Shown: positions 34,386 through 44,116, numbered from the stretch's first letter. The stretch: DNA of 64,000 bases from Amycolatopsis mediterranei (GCF_026017845.1 NZ_CP100416.1:1237833-1301832), one strand, 5' to 3'. Numbers and translations are program-made. The notes: generated by a model not told the origin, from the sequence alone.

Positions 34386-35402
34386 ATGTTGCGCTTGTCC
34401 TTGCGGCGAGGTGGGGTGGTGACGGCCGTCTTCACCGCCACCGCCGTCCTGACCGGCGGTGCTTCCGCGTTCGCCTGTGATCCGCGGCCGCTGCCGATCG
34501 CCGGTGCCACGGCGGTGCGGGCCGCCGACGGCAGCTACCAGCTGAGCTGGTCACCCGCGAACGACGTCCGCTCGGTGTCGGTGTACGCCGCCACCCACCC
34601 GATCGAAAAGGCGCAGGACGGCGTGCTGGTCGCGAAGGACGCCACGGGGGCGGTGACCGTGACCGGCCTGGCGCCGGCGTCCCGCTGGTACTTCACCATC
34701 GTGCCCGGCGGGGCGCGGCTGGGCGAGGGGGTGGCCGCGAAGCTCGTCGACCTCGACGGCGTCAAGAACGCCCGCGACCTCGGCGGCTACCCGGCCGCGG
34801 ACGGTCTGCGCATCCGGTGGGGCACGATCTTCCGCACCGCGCGGCTGACGCCCGCCACCGCGACCGGCCGCGAAGAGCTCGCCGGCCTGGGGATCAAGGA
34901 CGACGTGGATCTCCGCTCGAGCGCGGAAGCGGCCGCCGAGGGCCCGGACCCGATTCCGGCAGGCGTCACGCACGTCGCGGAACCGGTCGGCGACCCGGAT
35001 CAAGCGGTGCCGCCGGACCCCAACACGCCGCCGTCCACCGGTGACCCCATCATGGACAACTACCGGCTGCTGGTCTCGAACCCGAACCTGGGCCACCAGT
35101 TCGTCGACGCGCTGGCCCACATCGCCGACGCCGGTCAGCGCCCGCTGCTCTACCACTGCACCGGGGGAAACCACCGCACCGGCTGGATGACGGTGATCCT
35201 GCTCAAGGTGCTCGGGGTGCCCGACGACGTCATCCGCCAGGACTACCTGATGTCCTCCGGCACCGTGGCCACCTACCTCGACGCGGCCTACGACCAGGTC
35301 GCCCGCGACTACGGTTCGTTCCCGGCCTACCTCGCGGCGCTCGGCGTCACCGACCGGCTGACCCGGCAGCTGCGGCACGCGTTGCTGGAGGCCCCGCGGT
35401 GA
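34386..35402 (+). CDS. Exported tyrosine-phosphatase-family protein with FN3-like domain
   Basis: A 338-residue protein. The N-terminus (MLRLSLRRGG, then VVTAVFTATAVLTGGASA) is a Sec-type signal peptide cut near residue 30. Residues 35-120 look like a fibronectin-III-like domain. The rest is a Y_phosphatase3-type domain: GVKNARDLGGYPA, FRTARLTPAT and the P-loop HCTGGNHRTGW with nucleophile Cys258 and Arg264 (C-x5-R). It would hydrolyse phosphotyrosine or another phenolic phosphate outside the membrane. Its GTGA overlap couples it to a polyketide hydroxylase gene, an unusual context for an exported phosphatase. Start at ATG 34386 after AGAGGAAG. Confidence 0.85.
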   Translation: MLRLSLRRGGVVTAVFTATAVLTGGASAFACDPRPLPIAGATAVRAADGSYQLSWSPANDVRSVSVYAATHPIEKAQDGVLVAKDATGAVTVTGLAPASRWYFTIVPGGARLGEGVAAKLVDLDGVKNARDLGGYPAADGLRIRWGTIFRTARLTPATATGREELAGLGIKDDVDLRSSAEAAAEGPDPIPAGVTHVAEPVGDPDQAVPPDPNTPPSTGDPIMDNYRLLVSNPNLGHQFVDALAHIADAGQRPLLYHCTGGNHRTGWMTVILLKVLGVPDDVIRQDYLMSSGTVATYLDAAYDQVARDYGSFPAYLAALGVTDRLTRQLRHALLEAPR

Positions 35403-36964
35403 AGACGACCACTGTGGACGTCCTGGTGGCCGGCGGCGGCCTGACCGGGCTCGCCGCCGCCACCTTCCTCTCCTGGCTCGGCGTGCGCACCGCCGTGGTG
35501 GAGCGGCATTCCGGGACGCTGATCCACCCGCGGGCCCGCAGCATCAACCCCCGGACGGCGGAGCTGCTCCGCCAGGTCGGGCTCGCGTCCGCGGTCACCG
35601 ACAGCGGCGGCTACGTGAGCGAACTGCCCTCGGTGTACCTCCTGCGCGCGGTGACCCTGGCCGGCGAGGAGCTCAGCCGCACCGAACAGCGACCGCCCGC
35701 CGACGCGGGCGGCGGTGCCGAGGTCAGCCCGTCCGGCTGGGGGATGATCGACCAGGACCGGCTCGAGCACGTGCTGCGGGAACGGGCCGAGGAACTCGGC
35801 GCGGACGTGCGGTTCGGGCACCGGCTCGTCCGGCTCGACCAAGACGAAACCGGGGTCACCGCCGCGGTGTCCACTGTGGACGGCGAGCGCGGGATCCGGG
35901 CCGCGTACGTGGTCGGCGCCGACGGCAACGGCAGCACGGTGCGGTCGCTGCTCGGCATCGGACGGCACGGTCCCGGCCGGATCGGCCACGTCGCGAGCAT
36001 GGTCTTCGACGCCGACCTGTCCGGGCCGATGCGCGGTCGCCACGACCCGGCGAACGGCCGGTTCGTCGCGTCGTGCCACCTCACCACGCCCGCCGAAGGC
36101 ACGGTGCTGTTCCCGCACGGCGGCGACCGGCGCTGGGTGTTCAACACCCCGTACTTCCCCGAGCGCGGCGAGCACATCGAGGACTTCGGGGACGAGCGCT
36201 GCGTGGCCGCGATCCGGGCCGCGACCGGCGTGCCGGATCTGCCGGTCTCCCTCGTCCCGCAGCTGGACAACGGCGTGCGGGTGCTCGGCTACGAAGTCGG
36301 CGCGCTCGTCGCGGACACCTACCGCGCCGGGCGGGTGTTCCTCGTCGGCGACGCCGCGCACGTCATGCCGCCGACCGGCGCGTTCGGCGCCGGCACCGGC
36401 GTCCAGGACGCGCACAACCTGGCCTGGAAGCTCGCGCACGTGCTGAGCGGCCGGGCGGGGGAGGCGCTGCTGGACACCTACGACGCCGAGCGCCGTCCGG
36501 TCGCGGAGTTCACCCTGGGGCAGGCGCTGCTGCTGATGAACGCGCGGGGCGGGGCCAAGGTGGCCGCGCCCGCCGGGCACGCACCGGTGCCTTACGACGC
36601 CGCGGTGTTCGGGTACCGCTACCCGGGCCCGTTCGCCGACGGCGACGGACCGGTGGCGCTGGAGCCCGCGGAGCTGACCGGGCAGCCGGGCACGCGGGCG
36701 CCGCACCTGCTGCTCGGCAGCGGGTCCACCCTCGACCGCTACGGACGCGAGTACGTCCTGCTCACCGGCACGAAGGTGGACACCGGACTCAGGTCCTTCG
36801 TGCTCGAAGGCGCCGGGCAGGCCCGGCACGGCATCACCGGGACCGGGGCGCTGCTGGTCCGTCCGGACGGGTTCGTGGCCTGGCGCAAGGAATCCGGGTT
36901 CACACCCGAGGACCTGGGCGACGTGCTGGCGGCCCTGCACTGCCGGGAGCCGGTGACGGTCTGA
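35399..36964 (+). CDS. FAD-dependent aromatic polyketide hydroxylase
   Basis: A 521-residue flavoprotein of the PHBH-like group. N-terminal dinucleotide motif DVLVAGGGLTGLAAATFLS, mid DG-type motif VVGADGNGSTVRSLLG and the second FAD motif FLVGDAAHVMPPTGAFGAG. A thioredoxin-like C-terminal part (from about residue 420) fits enzymes of the PgaE type. They hydroxylate or oxidatively rearrange aromatic polyketides with NAD(P)H and oxygen. GTG 35399 overlaps the phosphatase stop (GTGA). A strong bidirectional terminator follows. Confidence 0.92.
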   Translation: MKTTTVDVLVAGGGLTGLAAATFLSWLGVRTAVVERHSGTLIHPRARSINPRTAELLRQVGLASAVTDSGGYVSELPSVYLLRAVTLAGEELSRTEQRPPADAGGGAEVSPSGWGMIDQDRLEHVLRERAEELGADVRFGHRLVRLDQDETGVTAAVSTVDGERGIRAAYVVGADGNGSTVRSLLGIGRHGPGRIGHVASMVFDADLSGPMRGRHDPANGRFVASCHLTTPAEGTVLFPHGGDRRWVFNTPYFPERGEHIEDFGDERCVAAIRAATGVPDLPVSLVPQLDNGVRVLGYEVGALVADTYRAGRVFLVGDAAHVMPPTGAFGAGTGVQDAHNLAWKLAHVLSGRAGEALLDTYDAERRPVAEFTLGQALLLMNARGGAKVAAPAGHAPVPYDAAVFGYRYPGPFADGDGPVALEPAELTGQPGTRAPHLLLGSGSTLDRYGREYVLLTGTKVDTGLRSFVLEGAGQARHGITGTGALLVRPDGFVAWRKESGFTPEDLGDVLAALHCREPVTV

Positions 36965-36970
36965 AACGCA

Positions 36971-37012
36971 CTGAAGCGCCTTCGCCGGAATCCACCGGCG
37001 AAGGCGCTTCAG
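36971..37012. terminator. Bidirectional terminator between convergent hydroxylase genes
   Basis: CTGAAGCGCCTTCGCCGG (36971-36988) and CCGGCGAAGGCGCTTCAG (36995-37012) form a perfect 18-bp stem with a 6-base loop. It lies in the 64-base gap between genes read toward each other. Short GAAAC/GTTTC arms just outside extend it. Confidence 0.85.
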
Positions 37013-37028
37013 CTGTTTCGGGGAACGG

Positions 37029-38624
37029 TCAGACCAGGGATTCCAGCAGCGTGTGCAAGGTGGCCTTCGGGTCGTGCCCGGCCTCCGTCGTGCGCCACGC
37101 GACGAACCCGTCCGGACGCACCAGCACCGCGCCGTCAGGCGCGACCCCGTAGGCCTTCGCCCAGTCGGCACCCTCGTCCTCCACCAGCTCACGGCCGATC
37201 CGGAACGAGCGCAACGGCACCGCGGTTTCGGTGGCGACCACGGTGGCCGCGTCGTGCCACTTCTCGCCGTCGGGGCCGGCCAGCAGCACGTACGAGCCGA
37301 AGAACAGCTCGACCGTCGAAACGCGCTTCCCGTCGCGGCGGAGCCACACGTGCGGGGCCCGGGTGCCGGGCTGCCCGGTCAGCTCCAGGCGCGGCGTGAG
37401 CACCGGGGCGTCGTCGTCCTCGACCGCGATGGCCGGCGACGACGAATACCGGTAGCCGAGGGTGACGATGATGTCGTCGACCATCCGGGCCCGGTCCGCC
37501 GCCGAGGCGTGGCCGTGCCGGATCCGGTTGCGCAGCAACGCCTGGTCGGCCATGGCCGTCCCGAGTGGACGCCGCTCGGCGTCGTAGCTGTCGAGCAGCC
37601 GGTCCCCGCCCCAGCCGCGCAGGACGGCCGCGAGTTTCCACGCCAGGTTGTGCGCGTCGTGGATGCCCGTGTTGGCGCCGAACCCGCCCGCGGGCGGGTG
37701 CACGTGCGCGGCGTCCCCGGCGAGCAGCACCCGCCCGGCCCGGAACGTGGTGGCCACCCGCTGGGCACCCTCCCACGGCACGGTGCCGACGATCTCGACC
37801 TCGAGGTCGGGCACCCCGGCGGCGTCCCGCACGACCTGCACGCACCGCTCCTCGGTGAAGTCGGCCGGTGACTCCTCGGCCGGGTCGTACAGCGCGGCGC
37901 CGGCCCACGGGTCGCACCCGTGCAGCCGGGACAGCGTCATCACCGTCGGGCCCTTGGTGGCGTAGCACAGGATGAACTTGCGGTCGTGCATCACGCTTTC
38001 CAGGCGCGGGGCCCGGAAGTAGATGCTCAGGGCGTGGAAGACCGTGCCCCGCCCCTCCTGGGTGATCCCGAGCGTGCGCCGGACGAAGCTGCTCGCGCCG
38101 TCGGCGGCGACGAGGTAATCGGCTTCGATCGTCCGCCGCGTGCCGTCGGCGACGGACTCCAGTTCGGCGGTCACCCCGTCCTCACCGGCGGTGAAGGAGA
38201 CGAGCTTGGTGCCGAACTCCAGCGTTGCGCCGCCCGCGCGGGCGTGCTCGGCCAGCACGCGCTCGTAGCGGTCTTGGCCGCAGCCCATCACCCGCTGCGG
38301 GCTGATCTCCGCGCCGTCCAGAGACGGCGACTCGACGACTTCGGCGGTGCCGATCTCGGCCAGGGTCGGGGTGCGGAGGATGCCGCCCTCGAAGTACGGG
38401 TGGGAGTCCCCCATCTCGAGCGCGCGGATCGCCCGCTCGAGGCCCGCCGCGGCGAAGATCTCCAGCGTCCGGGCCTGGATGCCCGGTGCGCGCGGCAGCC
38501 ACGACGTGGAGTCCCGGCGCTCCACCAGTGTCGGCGCGATGCCGTGCCGGGTCAGGAACAGCGCGGTGGACAGGCCGACCGGGCCGCCGCCGACGACGAG
38601 GACGGGCACCCGTGCGGAGCTCAT
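37029..38624 (-). CDS. FAD-dependent polyketide monooxygenase
   Basis: A 531-residue PHBH-fold flavoprotein, paralogous to the 35399 gene. Motifs are VLVVGGGPVGLSTALFLTRH, VAADGASSFVRRTLG and LLAGDAAHVHPPAGGFGANT. The C-terminal third (from about residue 430) is thioredoxin-like. ATG 38624 overlaps the methyltransferase stop (ATGA), so the pair is made together. Probable role is ring hydroxylation or Baeyer-Villiger-type oxidation of the aglycone; the exact reaction cannot be read from the sequence. Confidence 0.92.
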   Translation of the reverse strand: MSSARVPVLVVGGGPVGLSTALFLTRHGIAPTLVERRDSTSWLPRAPGIQARTLEIFAAAGLERAIRALEMGDSHPYFEGGILRTPTLAEIGTAEVVESPSLDGAEISPQRVMGCGQDRYERVLAEHARAGGATLEFGTKLVSFTAGEDGVTAELESVADGTRRTIEADYLVAADGASSFVRRTLGITQEGRGTVFHALSIYFRAPRLESVMHDRKFILCYATKGPTVMTLSRLHGCDPWAGAALYDPAEESPADFTEERCVQVVRDAAGVPDLEVEIVGTVPWEGAQRVATTFRAGRVLLAGDAAHVHPPAGGFGANTGIHDAHNLAWKLAAVLRGWGGDRLLDSYDAERRPLGTAMADQALLRNRIRHGHASAADRARMVDDIIVTLGYRYSSSPAIAVEDDDAPVLTPRLELTGQPGTRAPHVWLRRDGKRVSTVELFFGSYVLLAGPDGEKWHDAATVVATETAVPLRSFRIGRELVEDEGADWAKAYGVAPDGAVLVRPDGFVAWRTTEAGHDPKATLHTLLESLV

Positions 38625-39637
38625 GCGGGCTTCCGGGCGATGACGAGGGTGTCGTGGTCGCCGAGGCGCACGGTGTCCACATCGGACAGCCCGGCCGCGG
38701 CGAGGTACTCCTCGCACTCGGCGAGGGTGTACTCGGACCCACCGGGCGAGAGCAGCTGCATGTTGAGGCTGATCAGCGTGTTCCACGGGTCGGCCGGTGC
38801 CGGTTCCAGCAGCATGTCGTAGATCAGCAGCGCACCGCCCGGGTTCACCGCCCGCGCCATCCGCCGCACCAGTTCGGTCCGCTCGGCCGGGCCCCAGTCG
38901 TGCAGGACGTGCCCGGTGACGACGACGTCGGCCGCGGGCAGTTCGGTGGTGAACGCGTCGCCGCCGGCGAACCGCGCCCGGTCGGTCAGCCCGAAGCCGG
39001 CGATGTGCTCGTCGAACATGGGCTCGATCGGGGGCAGGTCGAACACCGTCCCGGTCAGGTGCGGGTGGGCCTTGAGCACCTGCGCGAGCAGGTTGCCGCG
39101 CGCGCCGCCGACGTCGAGCACCGTGCGGTGGGCGCTCCAGTCGAACTTCGTCGCCAGTTCCGGCGCCAGCGGCCCGGAAACGGCGTCCATCATCCGCAGG
39201 AAGTTCCGCAGGTGATCGGGGTTGCCCATCATCTTTTCGAAGGCGGCGGCCTGGTCTTCGCGGCCGGCCAGCTGCGGTTCGCCGGTGCGCAGCAGCCCGG
39301 AGAGGTTCTCCCACGCCGGGTACATCATCCGGTTCGCGCGTTCGAGGAACGCGCCGCCGTAGGTCGGCTTGGTCTTGTCGAGGTAGGTGTCGGCGGCCGG
39401 GCTCGCCGCGTACTTGCCGTCCTCGTGGTGCACGAGCCCGGTGCAGGTCAACGCGGTCAGGAAATCCCGGGCGGCGCGGGGGTGCAGCCCGAGCGCGGCG
39501 CACAGCTCGTCCCGGGTCGCGGGCCCGGCCCCCAGCCGGGTGAAGAGGCCGAGCTCGACGGCGGCCAGCACGACCTTCGCTTCGGCGAACGCGATACCCA
39601 GCCGGTTGATGTCGTTCAAAGTGGACGGACCGCTCAC
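38621..39637 (-). CDS. SAM-dependent O-methyltransferase
   Basis: A 338-residue enzyme of the AdoMet_MTase (DmpM/TcmN-C, DnrK-like) family. An N-terminal winged-helix dimerisation region (about 1-110) precedes motif I VLDVGGARGNLLAQVL (about 185) and the catalytic-base region VVTGHVLHDWGPAERTELVR. It methylates a phenolic hydroxyl of the polyketide. GTG 39637 is preceded by AAAGGAG, a strong ribosome site. First gene of the minus pair with the FAD monooxygenase. Confidence 0.9.
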   Translation of the reverse strand: MSGPSTLNDINRLGIAFAEAKVVLAAVELGLFTRLGAGPATRDELCAALGLHPRAARDFLTALTCTGLVHHEDGKYAASPAADTYLDKTKPTYGGAFLERANRMMYPAWENLSGLLRTGEPQLAGREDQAAAFEKMMGNPDHLRNFLRMMDAVSGPLAPELATKFDWSAHRTVLDVGGARGNLLAQVLKAHPHLTGTVFDLPPIEPMFDEHIAGFGLTDRARFAGGDAFTTELPAADVVVTGHVLHDWGPAERTELVRRMARAVNPGGALLIYDMLLEPAPADPWNTLISLNMQLLSPGGSEYTLAECEEYLAAAGLSDVDTVRLGDHDTLVIARKPA

Positions 39638-39727
39638 ATCGGTCTCCTTTCGGGGCGTCGGGCCGAACAACACCACCAGGCGCTCGAAAAAGACTCGGGT
39701 CCGCGTGCGGTGCGGTTGTTCCGGCCG

Positions 39728-39761
39728 GCCTCGCGCGCGTGGCCGGCCGCGCGCGCGAGGC
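39728..39761. promoter_or_regulatory. GC palindrome in divergent promoter region
   Basis: GCCTCGCGCGCG (39728-39739) and CGCGCGCGAGGC (39750-39761) are a perfect 12-bp inverted repeat with a 10-base spacer. It lies in the 174-base gap between the methyltransferase and transporter genes. It may be an operator, for instance for the nearby PadR regulator, or a structural hairpin. Confidence 0.4.
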
Positions 39762-39811
39762 CGCGAGTCCTTCTCCAGCAGTGCTCGAAGCGACCGCCGC
39801 ATGCTCGCCGC

Positions 39812-41290
39812 ATGGTCCTAGGTCGCCCACGCTGGTTCGTCACGTTGTTCCTCACGGATATGTGGGAACGCTTCAGCTTCTTCGGCATGATCGCGATCCT
39901 CGCGCTCTACGCCGCGGCCCCACCCGCCCGCGGCGGGCTCGGCCTGCCGATGGGAACCGCGGCCGCGCTCTTCGGCGCGTACGTCGGTCTCGTCTTCATG
40001 GCCGCCATGCCCGGCGGCTGGCTCGGCGACCGGGTGCTCGGCGAGCGCCGGGCCGTGGTGATCGGTGGCTCGGGCATCGCGCTCGGGCACTTCACCATGC
40101 TCGTCCCGGCCGCCGCCGCGACGTGGCTCGGGCTCGGGCTGATCGCCGCGGGCACCGGGCTGCTCAAGCCGAACATGCTCGCGCTGCTCGGCCGGTTCCA
40201 CGGACCCGGCCAGAGCGCGCAGCGCGAGTCGACGCTCTCGCTGTTCTACGTCAGCATCCAGCTGTCCGCACTGGTCGCGCCGCTGGTGACCGGGTTCCTG
40301 GGGGAGACCGTCGACTGGCACCTCGGGTTCGCCGCCGCCGGCGTCGGCATGACCTTCGGGGTCGCGCAGTTCGTGCTGGGCAGCCGGTCCTTCGGCGACC
40401 TGGGGCGGAAACCGGGGCACCCGGCCTCGGCGGCCGAGCGCCGCAAGGCCGCCCTGATCGCCGGGATCGCCGCCGGCGTCGTCGCCGTGCCGGCGGCCGC
40501 CGACGTGCTGGCGGGCACGTTCACCCTGATGCACGTCGTGATCGCGATGGGCCTGCTTTCGCTGATCGCGCCGGTGGCCTACTTCCTGGTCCTGCGCCGC
40601 AGCCCCGCGCTGAGCGTGCCGCAGCGGAGCCGGGTGACGGCGTTCGGCTGGGTGCTCGCCGCGACCGCGTTGTTCTGGATGTTCGTCATCCAGGGCAACT
40701 CCCTGCTCAGCCTGTTCGCCCAGCACGCGACCGACCGGCGGCTCGGCGGGTTCACGATCCCGGCCGGCTGGTTCGCCTCCGCGACCCCGTTGTTCATGCT
40801 CGTGCTCGCGCCGGTGCTCGCGGTGCTGTGGACCCGCGCGGGCGAGCGCATCCCGCTGCCCGTGAAGATCGCCATCGGGCTGGCCGCCGCCGCGGGGTCG
40901 ATGCTGCTGATGAGCGCCGCATCGGGGCTCGCCGCCGGCGGCCTGGTCTCACCCTGGTGGCTGATCGCGGTCTACCTGCTGCTCGCCCTCGGCGAGGTGG
41001 TGCTCGCGCCGGTCGGCCTCAGCGCTTCGGTGGACGTCGCGCCGTCGACCTTCGCCGGGCGCACGATGGGGCTGTACTGGATGTGCTCGGCCTTCGGTGC
41101 CGGCATCGGCAGCCAGCTCGTGCACTTGTCCGCGGTGCTCCCGCGCCCGGTCTACTACCTCGTGCTGGCGGGCGCCGGCCTCGGCTCCGGGCTCGCGCTC
41201 GTGCTCGCCCGGCGGTCGCTGACCGCCCGGCTCGCCGTGCCCGTCACGGGCACACCCGCCGCGCCCGCGGTGGCCGTCGCGGCCCGCTGA
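39812..41290 (+). CDS. POT/PTR-family (MFS) transporter
   Basis: A 492-residue membrane protein with 12-14 predicted helices. The N-terminus FVTLFLTDMWERFSFFGMIA is the hallmark of proton-dependent oligopeptide transporters, and GTGLLKPNMLALLGRFHGP matches the family's helix 4-5 region (GxGxxKPN). POT proteins normally import di- and tripeptides with protons. In a polyketide cluster it could export product or take up a peptide-like precursor. ATG 39812; no clear ribosome site. A strong terminator follows. Confidence 0.87.
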   Translation: MVLGRPRWFVTLFLTDMWERFSFFGMIAILALYAAAPPARGGLGLPMGTAAALFGAYVGLVFMAAMPGGWLGDRVLGERRAVVIGGSGIALGHFTMLVPAAAATWLGLGLIAAGTGLLKPNMLALLGRFHGPGQSAQRESTLSLFYVSIQLSALVAPLVTGFLGETVDWHLGFAAAGVGMTFGVAQFVLGSRSFGDLGRKPGHPASAAERRKAALIAGIAAGVVAVPAAADVLAGTFTLMHVVIAMGLLSLIAPVAYFLVLRRSPALSVPQRSRVTAFGWVLAATALFWMFVIQGNSLLSLFAQHATDRRLGGFTIPAGWFASATPLFMLVLAPVLAVLWTRAGERIPLPVKIAIGLAAAAGSMLLMSAASGLAAGGLVSPWWLIAVYLLLALGEVVLAPVGLSASVDVAPSTFAGRTMGLYWMCSAFGAGIGSQLVHLSAVLPRPVYYLVLAGAGLGSGLALVLARRSLTARLAVPVTGTPAAPAVAVAAR

Positions 41291-41300
41291 GTTCCGCCCG

Positions 41301-41334
41301 AGGAGCGCCGATTCCCCGCGGAATCGGCGCTCCT
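41301..41334 (+). terminator. Terminator of the POT transporter gene
   Basis: AGGAGCGCCGATTCC (41301-41315) and GGAATCGGCGCTCCT (41320-41334) form a perfect 15-bp stem with a 4-base loop, 11 bases after the stop codon. Confidence 0.85.
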
Positions 41335-41413
41335 CCCATTGTCCGCCTTCCCGTGCCTCGAAAATCCGGCCGGTGAAATAGTGCGGAACGAAATACTTCG
41401 GAAAGGAAGTGCC

Positions 41414-41968
41414 GTGAACCGAACGCGGGATTTCGCCGCATTGACCGTGCTGTGCTTTCTCAACGAAGGCGACCGGCATCCGTACGAGATGCTGCGGCTG
41501 ATCCGCCAGCGGCACAAGGACAACATCATCCCCGGGCTGCCGCGCAGCATCTACCGGGCCATCGAGCGGCTGCAGGCCGACGGGCTGATCGAGCCGGTCG
41601 AGACCACCCGGGAGGGGCGCCGCCCGGAGCGGACGGTGTACCGCATCACCCCCGACGGCGGTGAGGAGATGGCGACGCAGCTGTCCCGCCTGGTCACCAC
41701 GCCGGAGGAGATCCCGGCCTTCGGCGCGGCGTTGTCGCTGCTCGGGAACCTGGACGCCGACCTGCAGGTGTCGGCGCTGCGGCAGCGCCGGATCCGGCTC
41801 GAAGGCCGGCTCGCCGAGTACGCCGCCCAGCTGGCGGCCGCGGGCCCGCACCTGGAGTTCAAGCGCGTCATGGAGCTGGACTACCTGTGCGCCGTCGGGC
41901 ACGCCGAGCTGGACTGGCTGCGCCGCGTGCTCGCCACGATGAGCGGCGATCCGGCCCGGGTGGGCTGA
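41414..41968 (+). CDS. PadR-family transcriptional regulator
   Basis: A 184-residue regulator. The PadR winged helix is evident: ALTVLCFLNEGDRHPYEMLR, IPGLPRSIYRAIERLQADGL and RPERTVYRITPDGGEEM. The C-terminal helical part with RQRRIRLEGRLAEYAAQLA serves dimerisation. GTG 41414 follows GAAAGGAAG. PadR proteins usually repress efflux or detoxification genes and are released by phenolic or drug-like ligands. Position between the POT transporter and the PKS core suggests product-responsive control. Confidence 0.9.
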   Translation: MNRTRDFAALTVLCFLNEGDRHPYEMLRLIRQRHKDNIIPGLPRSIYRAIERLQADGLIEPVETTREGRRPERTVYRITPDGGEEMATQLSRLVTTPEEIPAFGAALSLLGNLDADLQVSALRQRRIRLEGRLAEYAAQLAAAGPHLEFKRVMELDYLCAVGHAELDWLRRVLATMSGDPARVG

Positions 41969-42117
41969 GCGGCGCCGCCGATTCCGCGTCCGGTCCGCGT
42001 GAAATCGCGGCCCGGCAAAAGTGCGACCGGATTTCGAACCGTTCTCTAATGCGGCCGACGAACATCGTCCCTGCCCGCGAAAACATCGGGACCTCGCTTC
42101 AGGGAAGGGCGGCACGG

Positions 42118-42441
42118 GTGGAACGCACTCTCATCGTGGCACGCATGGATCCGGACTCGGCGGAATCGGTGGCCGGGATATTCGGCGAGTCCGACGCCGG
42201 GGAGCTCCCGGCGACGGTGGGTGTGACGGCGCGTTCGCTGTTCTCCTACCAGGGCTTGTACTTCCACCTCATCGAAGCCGAACGGCCGCTGGCCGAGGGG
42301 CTCGCCAAGGCCCGCAAGAGTCCCTTGTGGACCGACATCAACACGAAGCTCGACGCGTTCATCACCCCGTACGACCCGCAGACCTGGCGTGGCCCGGCCG
42401 ACGCGATGGCGCACCGCTTCTACAGCTGGCGGGCCGTCTGA
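42118..42441 (+). CDS. TcmI-family polyketide cyclase
   Basis: A 107-residue protein, the typical size of TcmI cyclases. It begins MERTLIVARMDPDSAESVA and includes LFSYQGLYFHLIEAE and the C-terminal DPQTWRGPADAMAHRFYSW. The dimeric ferredoxin-like fold closes late rings of the polyketide. GTG 42118 has AGGGAAGGG 8 bases upstream. It is the first gene of the long PKS operon and overlaps the next ATG by one base. Confidence 0.9.
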   Translation: MERTLIVARMDPDSAESVAGIFGESDAGELPATVGVTARSLFSYQGLYFHLIEAERPLAEGLAKARKSPLWTDINTKLDAFITPYDPQTWRGPADAMAHRFYSWRAV

Positions 42442-42860
42442 TGGGGGAGCTGAAGATCGCCTCCTACGCCGACGCCGAGCCCAACCGCCGCCGCGGCGGC
42501 GAGCTGCGAGTCGTCCTGGGGCCCAAGACCGCCGGCGCCACGACCGGCTTCCTCGGGGTGCTGACCCTGCAGCCGGGGGAGTTCGTCTCGGAGCACTACC
42601 ACCCCTACTCCGAGGAGTTCCTCTACGTCACGCGCGGCGAGCTGACCGCCCGCGTCGACGGCGCGGCCTACGTCCTGTACGAGGGTGAAGGCCTCGTCGT
42701 GCCGAAGAACGCCCGCCACCGGGTGGAGAACCACACCGGCGAGCCCGCCGAGGCGGTGTTCCACCTGTGCCCGCTGGCCCCGCGCCCGGAGCTCGGCCAC
42801 GTCGACACCGAGGAGCTGCCGGCGCCGGCCGAGGCCCAGCCGGCCGTGGGGGCACCGTGA
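42441..42860 (+). CDS. Cupin-domain polyketide synthesis protein (TcmJ/WhiE-II type)
   Basis: A 139-residue cupin. Motif 1 [17 protein letters not shown] supplies two His and a Glu for metal binding; motif 2 is [14 protein letters not shown]. In tetracenomycin-type and spore-pigment clusters a cupin of this size precedes KS-alpha and assists cyclisation or chain handling; its reaction is unsettled. ATG overlaps the TcmI stop (TGATG), and the end overlaps KS-alpha by 4 bases. Confidence 0.88.
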   Translation: MGELKIASYADAEPNRRRGGELRVVLGPKTAGATTGFLGVLTLQPGEFVSEHYHPYSEEFLYVTRGELTARVDGAAYVLYEGEGLVVPKNARHRVENHTGEPAEAVFHLCPLAPRPELGHVDTEELPAPAEAQPAVGAP

Positions 42861-44116
42861 CGAGGACCGCGGTCATCACCGGCATCGGCGTCGTCGCCCC
42901 GGGCGGCATCGGCACCAAGGCCTTCTGGGCGTTGCTCACCGAAGGCCGCACCGCGACCCGGCCGATCTCGGCCTTCGACGCCTCCCGGTTCCGCTCGCGC
43001 ATCGCGGCCGAGTGCGACTTCGAGGGCGAGCTCAACGGCCTGACCGCCGAGGAGTCCGGGCGCCTCGACCGCGCGGCGCAGTTCGCGCTCGTCTGCGCGG
43101 ACGAAGCCGTGGTCGACGGCGGCCTGGACCCGGGTGCGCTCGACCCGTACCGGCTCGGCGTCACGATCGGCAGCGCCGTCGGCGCCACCATCGGGCTGGA
43201 GAACGAGTACCTCACCGTCTCCGCGGGGGCCCGCGACTGGGTGGTCGACCCCGCCAAGGCCGCCCCGCAGCTGTACGAGTACCTCGTCCCGAGCAGTTTC
43301 GCGGCCGAAGTCGCCTGGCGCTGCGGCGCACAGGGCCCGGTCGCCACGATCTCCACCGGCTGCACCTCCGGGCTCGACGCGATCGGCCACGCGGCCGGGC
43401 TCATCGAGTCCGGCGAGGCCGACGTCATGCTCGCCGGCGCCACCGACGCGCCGATCTCGCCGATCACCGTCGCCTGCTTCGACGCGATCAAGGCCACGTC
43501 CCCCGACAACGACGACGCCGCGCGCGCGTCCCGTCCGTTCGACCGCACGCGCAACGGTTTCGTGCTCGGCGAAGGGGCCGCCGTCTTCGTCGTCGAGGAA
43601 GCCGAGAGCGCCCGGCGACGCGGCGCGCACGTCTACTGCGCGGTCTCCGGCTTCGCGACCAGGGCGAACGCCTACCACATGACGGGGCTGAAACCCGACG
43701 GCCGCGAGCTGGCCGAGGCCATCGACGTCGCTCTCCGCCGGGCCAGCCTGCCCGGCGACCGCGTCGGCTACGTCAACGCCCACGGTTCGGGCACCAAGCA
43801 GAACGACCGGCACGAGACCGCCGCGGTCAAACGCAGCCTCGGCGCGCACGCCTACCGCGTGCCGGTCAGCTCGATCAAGTCGATGATCGGGCACTCGCTC
43901 GGCGCGATCGGCTCGCTGGAGGTCGCGGCCTGCGCGCTGGCGCTGGAGCACCAGGTCGTGCCGCCGACGGCGAACCTGCACGAGCGCGACCCGGAATGCG
44001 ATCTCGACTACGTGCCGAACGTCGCCCGGGAAACCGGGCTGGACACCGTGCTCACCGTCGGCAGCGGCTTCGGCGGGTTCCAGACGGCCGTTGTCCTGAC
44101 CCGGGAGCCGGTATGA
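42857..44116 (+). CDS. Type II PKS ketosynthase alpha
   Basis: A 419-residue ketosynthase that condenses malonyl units with its partner KS-beta. Catalytic residues are intact and numbered as in the actinorhodin KS: Cys169 in [11 protein letters not shown], His309 in [12 protein letters not shown], His346 in [14 protein letters not shown] 42857 is in a GTGA overlap with the cupin gene, and the stop overlaps KS-beta (ATGA), keeping the two subunits in balance. Flanking cupin, TcmI and aromatase genes match the whiE-like arrangement. Confidence 0.97.
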   Translation: MTRTAVITGIGVVAPGGIGTKAFWALLTEGRTATRPISAFDASRFRSRIAAECDFEGELNGLTAEESGRLDRAAQFALVCADEAVVDGGLDPGALDPYRLGVTIGSAVGATIGLENEYLTVSAGARDWVVDPAKAAPQLYEYLVPSSFAAEVAWRCGAQGPVATISTGCTSGLDAIGHAAGLIESGEADVMLAGATDAPISPITVACFDAIKATSPDNDDAARASRPFDRTRNGFVLGEGAAVFVVEEAESARRRGAHVYCAVSGFATRANAYHMTGLKPDGRELAEAIDVALRRASLPGDRVGYVNAHGSGTKQNDRHETAAVKRSLGAHAYRVPVSSIKSMIGHSLGAIGSLEVAACALALEHQVVPPTANLHERDPECDLDYVPNVARETGLDTVLTVGSGFGGFQTAVVLTREPV

